This document shows positions 27,947-35,537 of a stretch of DNA of 35,537 bases, one piece after another; within the stretch, counting starts at the first letter, position 1, and each line of letters starts with the position of its first letter. This DNA comes from Lactifluus volemus (lineage: Eukaryota; Basidiomycota; Agaricomycetes; Russulales; Russulaceae), in assembly GCA_022376515.1 (NCBI GenBank), contig WTXI01000355.1, positions 1-35,537 on the forward strand, written 5' to 3'. Both the position numbers and the translations under genes were made by a program. The notes beneath the pieces are model-generated. The model saw only the letters and a list, made by a program, of their open reading frames with translations, did not search any database and was not told where the DNA came from.

Positions 27947-28281
27947 CCACTCCCCTCAGAGCCACGCTATCTCCTCGTCTTCCCAGTGATACTTACGTCG
28001 CCACCGAAACATTCGTACCCGTGAAGTTCCTTGGATTTCACTTGCGTCCGTACGATACTCCTCTTTCCGCTTGGCCTTGGTCATGTCTAGCTACGTTCTC
28101 AGATGTATACATAAAGGTTCCCAGTTTGCGATGAAGGAGCAGCGAAACACCACTGCTTCCCCTTCAAACAGGTCTGCGTGATATTTTCGAATGTTCGTCT
28201 TGGGGCCCGATTGATGAAAATTAATCATAACTGTGCCTAATTATATCTAATTTACTAATTTCAGGTTTTTCTGATGCGAAA
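27947..28281 (+). other. Spacer between BTB7 and the BTB8 remnant
   Basis: About 335 bp. It contains ACTAATTTCAG at its end, which looks like an intron branch site and acceptor in front of the BTB8 remnant. A 44-codon open frame on the minus strand has no recognisable motif. The missing first half of BTB8 was not found here. Confidence 0.45.
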
Positions 28282-28616
28282 GGTTCGTCTACGCCATCCA
28301 ACGGTTCCCCTGGTATAGGATCAAGATATAGCCCTGGACGTATGTGGAATTACTTCGTTCTACCTTTATTCTCGTGCACCACCCAATTGCGGAGGCAGTC
28401 ACCCTGGAGGGCTTCGTAGTGAAGTCTCTAAATTGTTTCTCGTGCCCACCTATAACACGGCAAGACCTGCTTGAATTCAGCCAGATCTTTGGGAAAGATA
28501 TCAAGAAGGCCATCGGGAAGGTGAGCACAATTACCTTCACGATCCGATGACGGCCCCACTTCACAAGTCATGCTTATACTCCGCAGGTCCCCTTACCCGA
28601 AAGCCTTCAACTCTAG
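28282..28616 (+). pseudogene. BTB8: truncated BTB-family gene, C-terminal part only
   Basis: This matches the last third of the family: SRYSPGRMWNY, then after a one-base deletion near 28352, LRSTFILVHHPIAEAV, SLNCFSC and RQDLLEFSQIFGKDIKKAIG. A normal intron (28521-28586) and terminal exon VPLPESLQL follow. The BTB domain, the middle and the first CxxC pair are missing. Closest to BTB5 (the same STITFT stretch in the intron). The intact tail exon in a gene without its first part points to a deletion after tandem duplication. Confidence 0.85.
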
Positions 28617-29303
28617 CAATTTGACAACAGATTGAAGTGTTGGCGCAGTAGATCGTAGGTTTTGTATGGGCACTTGTGTCCTTAACTTGAACCTTTCTTA
28701 CGACCAGAGATCCAGGGAAGAGGTGGGGTACAAGAACCTTGCTAAATATTGTGTTGGGTGTGGATGAAGTTCCGCTCCTATGAAATCACGGGTGTTGCTT
28801 TGGTCTTACCGCCGATAGTGTCACAAATACAATATCATTCTCTCACCCTCCAGAGATTTTACCTTTCTCATAAGAGCGAAAAGGAGATTGACCCGGACAT
28901 GCCCATCTTCTACCTTGGTGATCCTTTCTTCTACGCATCACAAGTCTGCAGGGCCATTACCAAGATGTTATTTGTCTCATCGCCCTGAAGGAACGCAATA
29001 GGAGCGCAGAAACACTCCTTGAGGTATTTTCCCTGGGAAAAGCCGATACAGACAAAACATGGAATAATATTCTATGACACCAATTCCTGGCAAACCTCAT
29101 ACACACACGTAAATTCACGACCTTGTTCTCACCCCTAAAATTCATGTTAAACTTTGCAGCCACTCCTTTTGATGACTCCCGAGCGCAGCCTTACCCAACC
29201 TAACGGTCCTAACGAGGTAACAGGTTCTTGAACCGGCCCGACCCCAGCTGATGGGCGCTACCTGATGATCACCCACACAGCCCCTCTCTCTCACTCATTC
29301 ATC
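28617..29303 (+). repeat. Spacer before BTB9
   Basis: About 690 bp of diverged upstream block: TCGTAGGTTTTGTAT, TTTTCCCTGGGAAAAGCCGAT near 29030, an ATGTTAAAC word, a TTTGCAG acceptor-like site and a relic PFDD-coding box (ACTCCTTTTGATGACTC, 29162-29178). The leader GGGCGCTACCTGATGATC follows. Its upstream ATG (29265) is in frame with BTB9, unlike in the other copies. Confidence 0.65.
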
Positions 29304-30367
29304 ATGTCTGCTGAAGGCGGTCAAAATGCGCTGCCAGATGCTCCTTTCAATGATACAAGGGCAGACTGTATCCTGCGGTCGAGCGATGGTGTGGACTTCC
29401 GCACCTTCAAGATCATTCTTTCCCTCGCCTCTCCGATTTTCGCTGACATGCTCAACAATCCCGGGCCCCAATCCGTATCCGAACAGGATTATGATGGGCT
29501 TCAAGTAGTCACCGTCTCTGAAGACTCGAAAGTTCTTAACCTCTGTTTGCGCCACCTTTACCCGCTACCATTCACTACGGTACTAGTCAAGTTACAGGAT
29601 GCAAGCATACTCGCCGACTTTGCAAGCAAATATGAAGTGAAAACATTGGAGTCCATGGTTGTGCGTTATCTCACGGACGCTATCGAGGATGACCCCGTTG
29701 GCGTTTATGCCATTGCCGTTACGAGCAAACGCAAGGATATTGCGGCAAAGGCTGCCCAATCATCCCTAAAGCTTCCCTTTTCTTGCCTCCGATCTCCGCA
29801 ACCGCAATGCGTCACTACGGAGATATACAAGGAACTCATCGTATATCATGCCGCATGCGGGGATGCTGCAAGTGCTGTTACTTCCGGACGGAAGTGGTTT
29901 CCGTCTTGGGAACAAGGTAGACTCATTTGGTACGCGAGAAGTGGCCTGCCAACTTCGGGCTGCTCGCTTTGCGCCGCCCAAGATTCTGTCAGCGGACCAC
30001 CGGTCGAGCACAAGGATACGAAGGGGTTAAGAAGATTCGGCCCCTGGTGTTTATGGAATTACCTACATCGTTCCGCTTCCGTTCTCGCACGTCATCCATC
30101 TGCAGAAGCAGTTATCACGCGCGACTTTGTACTGAAATTCTGTGATTGCTCTGAATGTCCGTCTGGAACGCGAGAAGATATGCTTGGATTTAGCCAGATC
30201 TTTGCAGCAGAAATTGAAAAGGCTGTCAGACAGGTGAGTGTCTTAGTTCAAGTTTGGTTGCAGTCTTGTGTCATGGTTGCCAATGGCTCTGTTCATTCAC
30301 TCATGCTCCCACCTTGCAGGTTCAGCTACCGGCAAACTGTATAGATCGCCGATTCAGCTTTTACTAG
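29304..30367 (+). CDS. BTB9: BTB-domain protein, second subgroup
   Basis: Exons 29304-30233 and 30320-30367, with an 86-nt intron, give 325 residues. The BTB part is PFNDTRADCILRSSDGVDFR, FKIILSLASPIFADMLNNP, LRHLYPL. The middle is LADFASKYEVKTLES, DDPVGVYAIAVTSKRKDIAA, YHAACGDAASAVTSGRKWFP. The C-terminal part has CSLC, GPWCLWNYLHRSA and CSEC, then TREDMLGFSQIFAAEIEKA. The terminal exon is VQLPANCIDRRFSFY, with Gln for the usual Pro. Starting at 29265 would add 13 residues; 29304 fits the other copies. Near twin of BTB10: both have PFND instead of PFDD and share the TSKRKDIAAKAA stretch. Confidence 0.88.
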
Positions 30368-30647
30368 TATGATGATTAAGATTTTTGACTCCTTGTTCCT
30401 TTACTTCACTTTCACTGACCACCCTCAGAGTCAACTCGTAATCTCCCTAGTACAATTGAAGTAGTCGCTTCTCGTGTACGATACATTTGTTCGGGGTGTA
30501 CTATTGTCTTGTGTCAATGTGTCTCGCTTGCCTTTTTGATTCGAGCCAGCCCTAGCTTATCTCACGCTGATGCACTACCCATATTGGGTACTCGGCGCTC
30601 ATGCTGTTAATCGATGGTACACACATAGCCCCTGACTTTCTTTCATT
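30368..30647 (+). other. Spacer between BTB9 and BTB10
   Basis: 280 bp, the shortest spacer in the array. TTAATCGATGG (about 30607-30617) is the leader word shared with other copies, and its ATG (30614) opens a four-codon frame ending in TAG. The rest of the leader is lost. No gene is seen. Confidence 0.55.
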
Positions 30648-31753
30648 ATGTTTGCTTCCCCAAACTTGATGCCTGAAAATGGTCAAGATGTGATGCCAGC
30701 TGCTCCTTTCAATGATGCAAGGGCAGACTGTATTTTGCGGTCCAGCGATGGTGTGGACTTCCGCATCTTCAAGATCGTTCTTTCCCTCGCCTCCCCGGTT
30801 TTCGCTGACATGTTCAACAATCCCTGGCCCCAACCCGTATCCGAACAAGATCGTGATGGACTCCAAGTAGTTACCGTCTCTGAAGACTCGAAAGTTCTTG
30901 ACCTTTGTTTGCGCCACCTTTATCCACTACCACCTCCTACGACAGTCACGTCACAGGATGCAGGCATACTCGCAGAATTTGCAAGCAAATATGAAGCGCA
31001 AATGTTGGAGTCCATGGCTGTACGTCATCTTACCGAAGCTATCGAGGGTGATCCCGTTGGCGTTTATGCCATTGCCGTCACAAGCAAACGCAAGGATATT
31101 GCGGCAAAGGCTGCCCGATCATCCTTAAGGCTTTCCTTCTCAGATTCTTACCTGTGTCCGAGTTGCCTCCTATACCCGCAACTACAAAGCATCGCCGTGG
31201 AGCCATACAGGGAACTCATCACATATCATGCCGCGTGCGGTGACGCTGCCAGTGCTGTAGCTTCCGGACGGGAGTGGTTTCCGTCTTGGGGACAAGGTAG
31301 ACTCATTTGGACTTTAGAACTTGAATATAGGAATACGTCAAACTTGCTCTGCAAAACTTGCGCCACCCAAGACCCTTTTAGCAGGACACTGGTTGAGAAA
31401 TCTGGCTTCACATCAAGGAGATTTGGCCCTTGGTGTTTATGGAACTACCTACATCGTTCCGCCTCTGTTCTCCTACATGATCCAACTGCTGCAGCAGTTA
31501 CTAAGCAAGATTTTGTACTGGAATTCTGTAACTGCCCCGGGTGTCCGGTGGGAGTACGAGAAGATATGCTCGCATTTAGTCGTATCTTTGCGACGGAAAT
31601 AGAAAAAGCTGTTAGACAGGTTGGTGTATCAATTTGACTCTAATATCATGCGGGCTCTGCTCCATAATTCATACGTACACCTTGCAGATTCCGATTCCCC
31701 TACTCGAAATTGGACAGCTGGAAGACCCTGAGATTTCCGAGGCGGACATCTGA
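30648..31753 (+). CDS. BTB10: BTB-domain protein, last member of the array
   Basis: Exons 30648-31619 and 31688-31753, with a 68-nt intron, give 345 residues. The BTB part is PFNDARADCILRSSDGVDFR, FKIVLSLASPVFADMFNNP, LRHLYPL. The middle is LAEFASKYEAQMLES, DPVGVYAIAVTSKRKDIAA, YHAACGDAASAVASGREWFP. The C-terminal part has CKTC, GPWCLWNYLHRSA and CPGC, then VREDMLAFSRIFATEIEKA. A 12-residue insertion with two extra Cys (YLCPSCLLYP) sits where the other copies have a short loop, so this protein has three CxxC pairs. The terminal exon starts IPIPLLEIGQ and is acidic. Confidence 0.88.
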
Positions 31754-32457
31754 ATGTAACTGATATTTCGGTGCGTCCTCCCCCTCCAGAGTCTTTGGAG
31801 AGATGCCAACATATATATTATTGTGGCTTCTTAAGCCCAGGGCCTGTGAGCAGAAAGCAGAGAGCCGTGTTGCGCGCCGGAGTTGACGACTATGAGTGGG
31901 AGTATTTTGGCCAATATATGACTTGCCAATGGCGTGGTCGAGTACCTGAATTACAGATATGACGTTTCTGGGGTTGTATGGTCGACTAGGTTACAAAAAC
32001 AAACAGTTCGCGCACCATACCTATGGATGAATTATCGACAAGAGTCAAGATCACCAGGAAGACTGACACGCCCGCGTCATCGGGCTCGCCTAGGTAACTT
32101 TATGCAACTAGTGCAGCGATATAGCTAGCATGACATCTTCTGTCCAACTTTTGAAGCAACTCAGAACCAACCCTGATCAGCCCTGAAGCTAGTCCTGCGG
32201 AGTATAACTCGCGAAATGTCTGATTGATTTACATGTGCAGGAAATGCTGTGTTGTTTGCAGGGCCCAACATTACCCGTTCACCGGCTGCAGGACCGTTAT
32301 GCAACCGTGGTAGTCTCGTTCTGTAATCCATTGTCTCACAACTAAGATCACCAAGTGAACATTAGTTCATGGGAGCCCTTGGGTGGCTATGGCAGCCGTT
32401 TAAGCTGAATTAGCGGCACTACGCACTCGTATGTACAAGTAGCTGCAGACGCCTCTA
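31754..32457 (+). repeat. Downstream block of BTB10 and array end
   Basis: About 700 bp. The first part matches the BTB downstream block (GATATTTCGGTGCG, TTTGGAGAGATGCCAACAT, CAGAGAGCCGTG, GTCGACTAGGTTAC, and CAGCGATATAGCTAGCATGA near 32115). Past about 32200 no array similarity is seen. It ends at the RPF1 stop codon. No gene is seen. Confidence 0.6.
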
Positions 32458-33885
32458 TCACAAGAAAAACGTGCGTCTCGAAGTCTCGAGCTCTGGCTGT
32501 TTAGGGCCTAACTCAACAAAGCGCGAAACCTTCCAAATTACAGCCAGACTCACCTTCCAAACCCATTCATACTCGTCCGCCTTTGGCGGCACTTTTTCGG
32601 TCTTGCCGTCTCATCCGCGTCTGGCTCCGGCTGATCATCTGCGACACTGTCTGCTTTTTCTTCTGGCTCATCGAATTCATCAAACTCTAAAGGTTTTGCG
32701 ACGTCTCCCAGATAGTTGACCGCTGGCAGTCCTTTCTTCAACGACCGTAACTTGAGAGTGAACCGTGGGCCGATCTCCTGCAATGCGACCTTTTCGGTCG
32801 AACGAAATGCGTACCTCGATAAAGTCATGTCAGCCCGGGTGCAATTGAGCAGTGCGCGATGGTCGCTTACCGATGCCGTCTGAAGAATAAAAAGTCACGC
32901 TGATTGTGCAGGGTGACGACTTGCCGACCTTGAAATTCCGGCAACGGCGGGAAGAAGGTCTGGAACATGCGCCCGATAGTGTGTCCGAGACGCGTGACAA
33001 AGTTGTTGAGTACAAGCTCTGGATGATGGGGCGTTGCTCGCGCGTGGCCCTGCTTTCAAGATTGTATCTGATTTGGCAGGACACGGTGAGAAAAAGACGT
33101 ACAAAGATTTTCCTTGTAAGCTCAATCGAACTTAGTCTGAAATATGCCGTAGGCCCATCAGGCAAATGTACCAGCGTTATTGCATCTGTTCAGCACAGTC
33201 AACTGAGCGTCAAGAGTTCCCAGGATTAGGAAACGCACTCGGTTTTTTTCATATTTTCGTTCACGACCACTAAATTGCTGAACCCTCTCCCAGCCGCCCA
33301 TCCCGCAATTTTCCCCATCTCGAATCCCCGAGTTTTTGGCCGTCTGTGGAATTCCGCTCCCGGAAAGATCCCGACGAGCTCATCGCAAAACTCATAACTC
33401 GCGCGCGTAGCCTTGGGCGACGTCGTGATGAGGACTTTTGGGGGGATCGACGGATCGTCGGTAGACGAAAAGTAGGAGGCAAACGGGTCTGACGCGATGT
33501 CGGCTGTGGCTTCTGCTGCAGGCTGCTGTTGCTGCTGTGCAAAAGCGGAAGTTGAGGAAGAAGGGTCTTGGGGAACGCTAGAAGAGGGGTCTGCGGTCAA
33601 GAACGAAGGATCAAATTCGCGCGTATTTTCGAGTGTACGCGGGACATTCTCCGCCAATCGTTTCTAATTTAACGGTGGTGAAAATATGGTCAGAACATCC
33701 TAATAGGAGCGTGAGGAGGAGGAGGATACTTTTTTTGCTTTGGGGTCATCTGCTTCGCGCTTTGCAATTGCAAGTCGGCGCTGAAGCTTGGCTTGTCCTT
33801 TATCCTTCTTCGCTTTGTGAAATACTTGTTCGCGTTTTCGTTTGTTTTTTATCGCACTTGGCTCGAATCTGTGCGAGCTGGGCAT
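32458..33885 (-). CDS. RPF1: RPF1, Brix-domain ribosome biogenesis factor (two apparent frameshifts)
   Basis: Rpf1 is a nucleolar Brix protein for 60S subunit assembly. Six exons on the minus strand: 33885-33730, 33663-33239, 33185-33103, 33049-32871, 32814-32554, 32496-32458; total about 380 residues. The basic start is [20 protein letters not shown]. The Brix domain has [56 protein letters not shown] and [19 protein letters not shown]. The end is DEYEWVWK and [12 protein letters not shown]. Two single-base shifts break the frame: an extra base in the seven-T run at 33243-33249 (seven A in the gene sense), and a missing base near 32605-32615. All other junctions fit. As RPF1 is essential in yeast, base errors are likelier than loss. 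A Gln-rich insert lies in the N-terminal third. Confidence 0.9.
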
Positions 33886-33998
33886 CGCAATTAAAGTATG
33901 GGTTCCCACGCTTGGGCGCAAATCACACAGCGCTCACTCCCCTTGCCCGCTTCCATCATCCACGTTTACACGCCTACACATCGGCCGCGCCGTGCGCC
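33886..33998. promoter_or_regulatory. Divergent promoter between RPF1 and ERV25
   Basis: Only 113 bp separate the two ATGs, so both genes must start from a shared region. It is CT-rich on the ERV25 side (CTCACTCCCCTTGCCC), as in many fungal initiator regions. No TATA box was seen. Confidence 0.55.
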
Positions 33999-34833
33999 AT
34001 GTTCCAACCGTATATACGATCGCCGTGTCTCCTGCTCTGCTGCTTGCTCCTTTTTACTTCGGCCGTGAATGCTCTACACTTTTATCTCGACGCAAATGAG
34101 AAGCGGTGTTTCATCGAGGAGCTGCCCACGGACACCGTAGTTGAAGGTCAGCATTGCCAAAGGGTCATACTCTTCTCAACTAGCCTCATGTGATGTCCTT
34201 AGGTCACTACCGTGCATTAGAATGGAACGACCAGGAGCAGCTGTATAAAAATTAACGAAGAACTAGGTATCCTCGTGCAGGTCACAGTGAGTAACGCTTC
34301 TGGAATCCCGTCGACTTGGTATCACGTAACTTTTACAGGAAGTAGACAATGGCCATTCCGTCGCTAATACACGTGGTCCACCGACGGGCGCTTCACTTTC
34401 ACCTCTCACGACGCAGGCGACCACTCCATATGCCTGTCGACTAACTATTCCTCTTCTTGGTTCGGACCCACGGCGCCACATCCGTCTGCACCTCGACTTC
34501 GTTGTTGGTTCAACAAAACCCAACACGGAAAATGATCGTGGACACGTCTCGGTAGTCGCTGCTAGAATTCGCGACCTGAATATCAAAATTGAGGACATTC
34601 GCCGCGAGCAGCAGTATCAGCGTGAACGCGAATCAGATTTTCGTAATCTTTCCGAAAGTACGAACTCTCGCGCGTGTGGTACAGCATCGCACAAATTCTC
34701 GTGCTTGTCTTGACTTGTGCATGGGCAATTACAACATTTGAGAGTGAGTACAGTAGCCGCATCACGCCTGCCGTCAGCCCTAACGATAATTTGACCCTTC
34801 CAGCGTTTCTTTGAGGATCGGAAGATACGCTAG
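33999..34833 (+). CDS. ERV25: ERV25 / p24 family cargo receptor (several apparent frameshifts)
   Basis: p24 proteins cycle between ER and Golgi in COPII and COPI vesicles. Four exons (33999-34146, 34203-34286, 34339-34743, 34804-34833) give about 221 residues. There is a signal peptide with hydrophobic core (CLLLCCLLLFTSAV). The GOLD domain runs from LHFYLDANEKRCFIEELPTD through VDNGHSVANTRGP to DHSICLSTNYSSSWFGP. A coiled-coil linker (DIRREQQYQREREAD) and a membrane helix follow. The tail is RRFFEDRKIR, with the FF and basic coat-binding signal of the family. Five single-base shifts break the frame: an extra A in the A5 run at 34247-34251, and others near 34379-34384, 34468-34476, 34669-34675 and in GGG at 34723-34725. 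They cancel in pairs except the first. Confidence 0.88.
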
Positions 34834-34948
34834 CGCATAGTTACATATTATCTATATGTTCCAAATACATCCTAGTTCAGTGACGAGTGCACTTATTTGT
34901 CTGTCCCCTCGACCTTGAGAAGCACCTTTTTTTTAACGTTTCCCGAGG

Positions 34949-35537
34949 TTATTCTCTGGAAGACCTTCTTGATTTCACTTGAGGCTGTTTTTCGCTGGCT
35001 TGCTTTTTAATCGTAACAATCTCGTGCTTCGGTTCCTTGAACTGCTCAAAAATGTAGTCCCCTTATAAGTAGATACTGCGAAACGCTCACCTTGCCGGAA
35101 GCCATAGTGCGTGCAAGTTCCTCAACAAGCTTGACCTGTCCCTCAGCGTTGGTTTTGTACCACCGACTAAGCCAAAATCCGGAGCTTATGAGGTTCTTGA
35201 ATATGAGGAACGATGCAGGAAGGCACAGGTGACGTTTTGCCATGCCACCATATGTCACTAGATGGGCGTTGTGGCCCAAAAGGCCGGCCATGCCCTTGTT
35301 GGCTCACCGCCAACGCAATTCAAACCGAGGCGGATACCCTTTTTTTCGCAGAAGCCCGTCAGTATGCAGATAATGGAAAAAATGCAGCAGAGAAAGACCT
35401 GGCCACCCGTCCATTCGTTGACTTTTGCCTTGATTGCCTTTTTATCCACCAGCTCGTCATACGTGACTACGTGTGTAGCACCTAGACCTTCTAGTTCTTG
35501 CTTCACTACATCTATGTTATCCCTGTCCATGTTTCAC
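34949..35537 (-). CDS. ETR1: ETR1 / MECR, mitochondrial trans-2-enoyl reductase, 3' part
   Basis: Etr1 is the NADPH-dependent 2-enoyl reductase of mitochondrial fatty-acid synthesis, of the medium-chain dehydrogenase family. Seen on the minus strand: LGATHVVTYDELVDKK and KVNEWTGGQ (exon to 35399), then GIRLGLNCVGGEPT, LGHNAHLVTYGGMAKRHLCL, FKNLISSGFWLSRWYK and a last exon (35041-34949) with KEPKHEIVTI and a basic end. Introns are 35398-35339 and 35090-35042. The exon at the window edge probably begins at about 35522, after an ACAG acceptor. One base appears to be missing near 35292-35299, between GGEPT and MAGLLGHNA. The catalytic N-terminal half lies outside the window. Confidence 0.9.

Noticed and set aside
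27950..28085. 44-codon Arg/Lys-rich minus-strand frame
   Set aside because: Short, no motif recognised, not repeated elsewhere in the array.

Overview
The window looks like nuclear DNA of a mushroom-forming basidiomycete (Agaricomycete). Genes are cut by many 48-76 nt GT-AG introns. The housekeeping genes (MAK16, tropomyosin, a PAQR/Izh receptor-like gene, RPF1, ERV25, ETR1) are fungal in type. Most of the sequence is an expanded family of BTB-domain proteins of the kind that mushroom fungi multiply, and a chromodomain Ty3/gypsy retrotransposon sits inside it. No computation was run; exon borders were placed by reading the sequence against remembered protein families.

Layout. 1-90: possible 5' end of a mitochondrial-type gene on the minus strand. 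234-1519: MAK16. 2006-2568 (minus): a short tropomyosin. 2825-31753: a one-direction (plus) array of nine apparently intact BTB genes (here BTB1-7, 9, 10) and one truncated copy (BTB8). The repeat unit includes flanking non-coding blocks as well as the gene. Each gene is one long exon of about 920-970 nt, then a 60-86 nt intron, then a tiny last exon that mostly begins Val-Pro-Leu-Pro. Between array members lie an ankyrin pseudogene (22.65-23.44 kb), an intact PAQR gene (23955-25362) and a TPR-like gene fragment (26.1-26.5 kb), all on the minus strand. 32458-35537: RPF1 (minus), ERV25 (plus) and the 3' part of ETR1 (minus).

The spacer between BTB2 and BTB3 carries a young 8,468-bp LTR retrotransposon (6378-14845, minus), with one LTR mismatch in 935 bp and a 5-bp target duplication. 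Its primer-binding site does not look like a tRNA match. It is an exact 11-nt complement of the sequence at the predicted RNA 5' end, which is the Tf1/sushi self-priming arrangement. Its U3 carries eight TGASTCA (Gcn4/AP-1 type) sites spaced 14/12/14/12/14/12/14 bp. Pol continues past the chromodomain into a region with three zinc-knuckle-like motifs, overlapped by a second long frame.

How it fits together: the ends of the window are ordinary conserved genes, mostly ribosome assembly (MAK16, RPF1), secretion (ERV25), actin cables (tropomyosin) and mitochondrial fatty-acid synthesis (ETR1). The middle is a fast-changing region shaped by tandem duplication, apparent gene conversion (BTB3 is a mosaic), transposon and MITE insertion, and gene decay. 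The function of the BTB family is unknown; the shared design (BTB domain, helical middle, two conserved CxxC pairs around a Trp-rich segment) suggests a zinc-bound C-terminal module. The last 3 kb holds about eight single-base frameshifts in three conserved genes, probably base errors in the assembly rather than biology.
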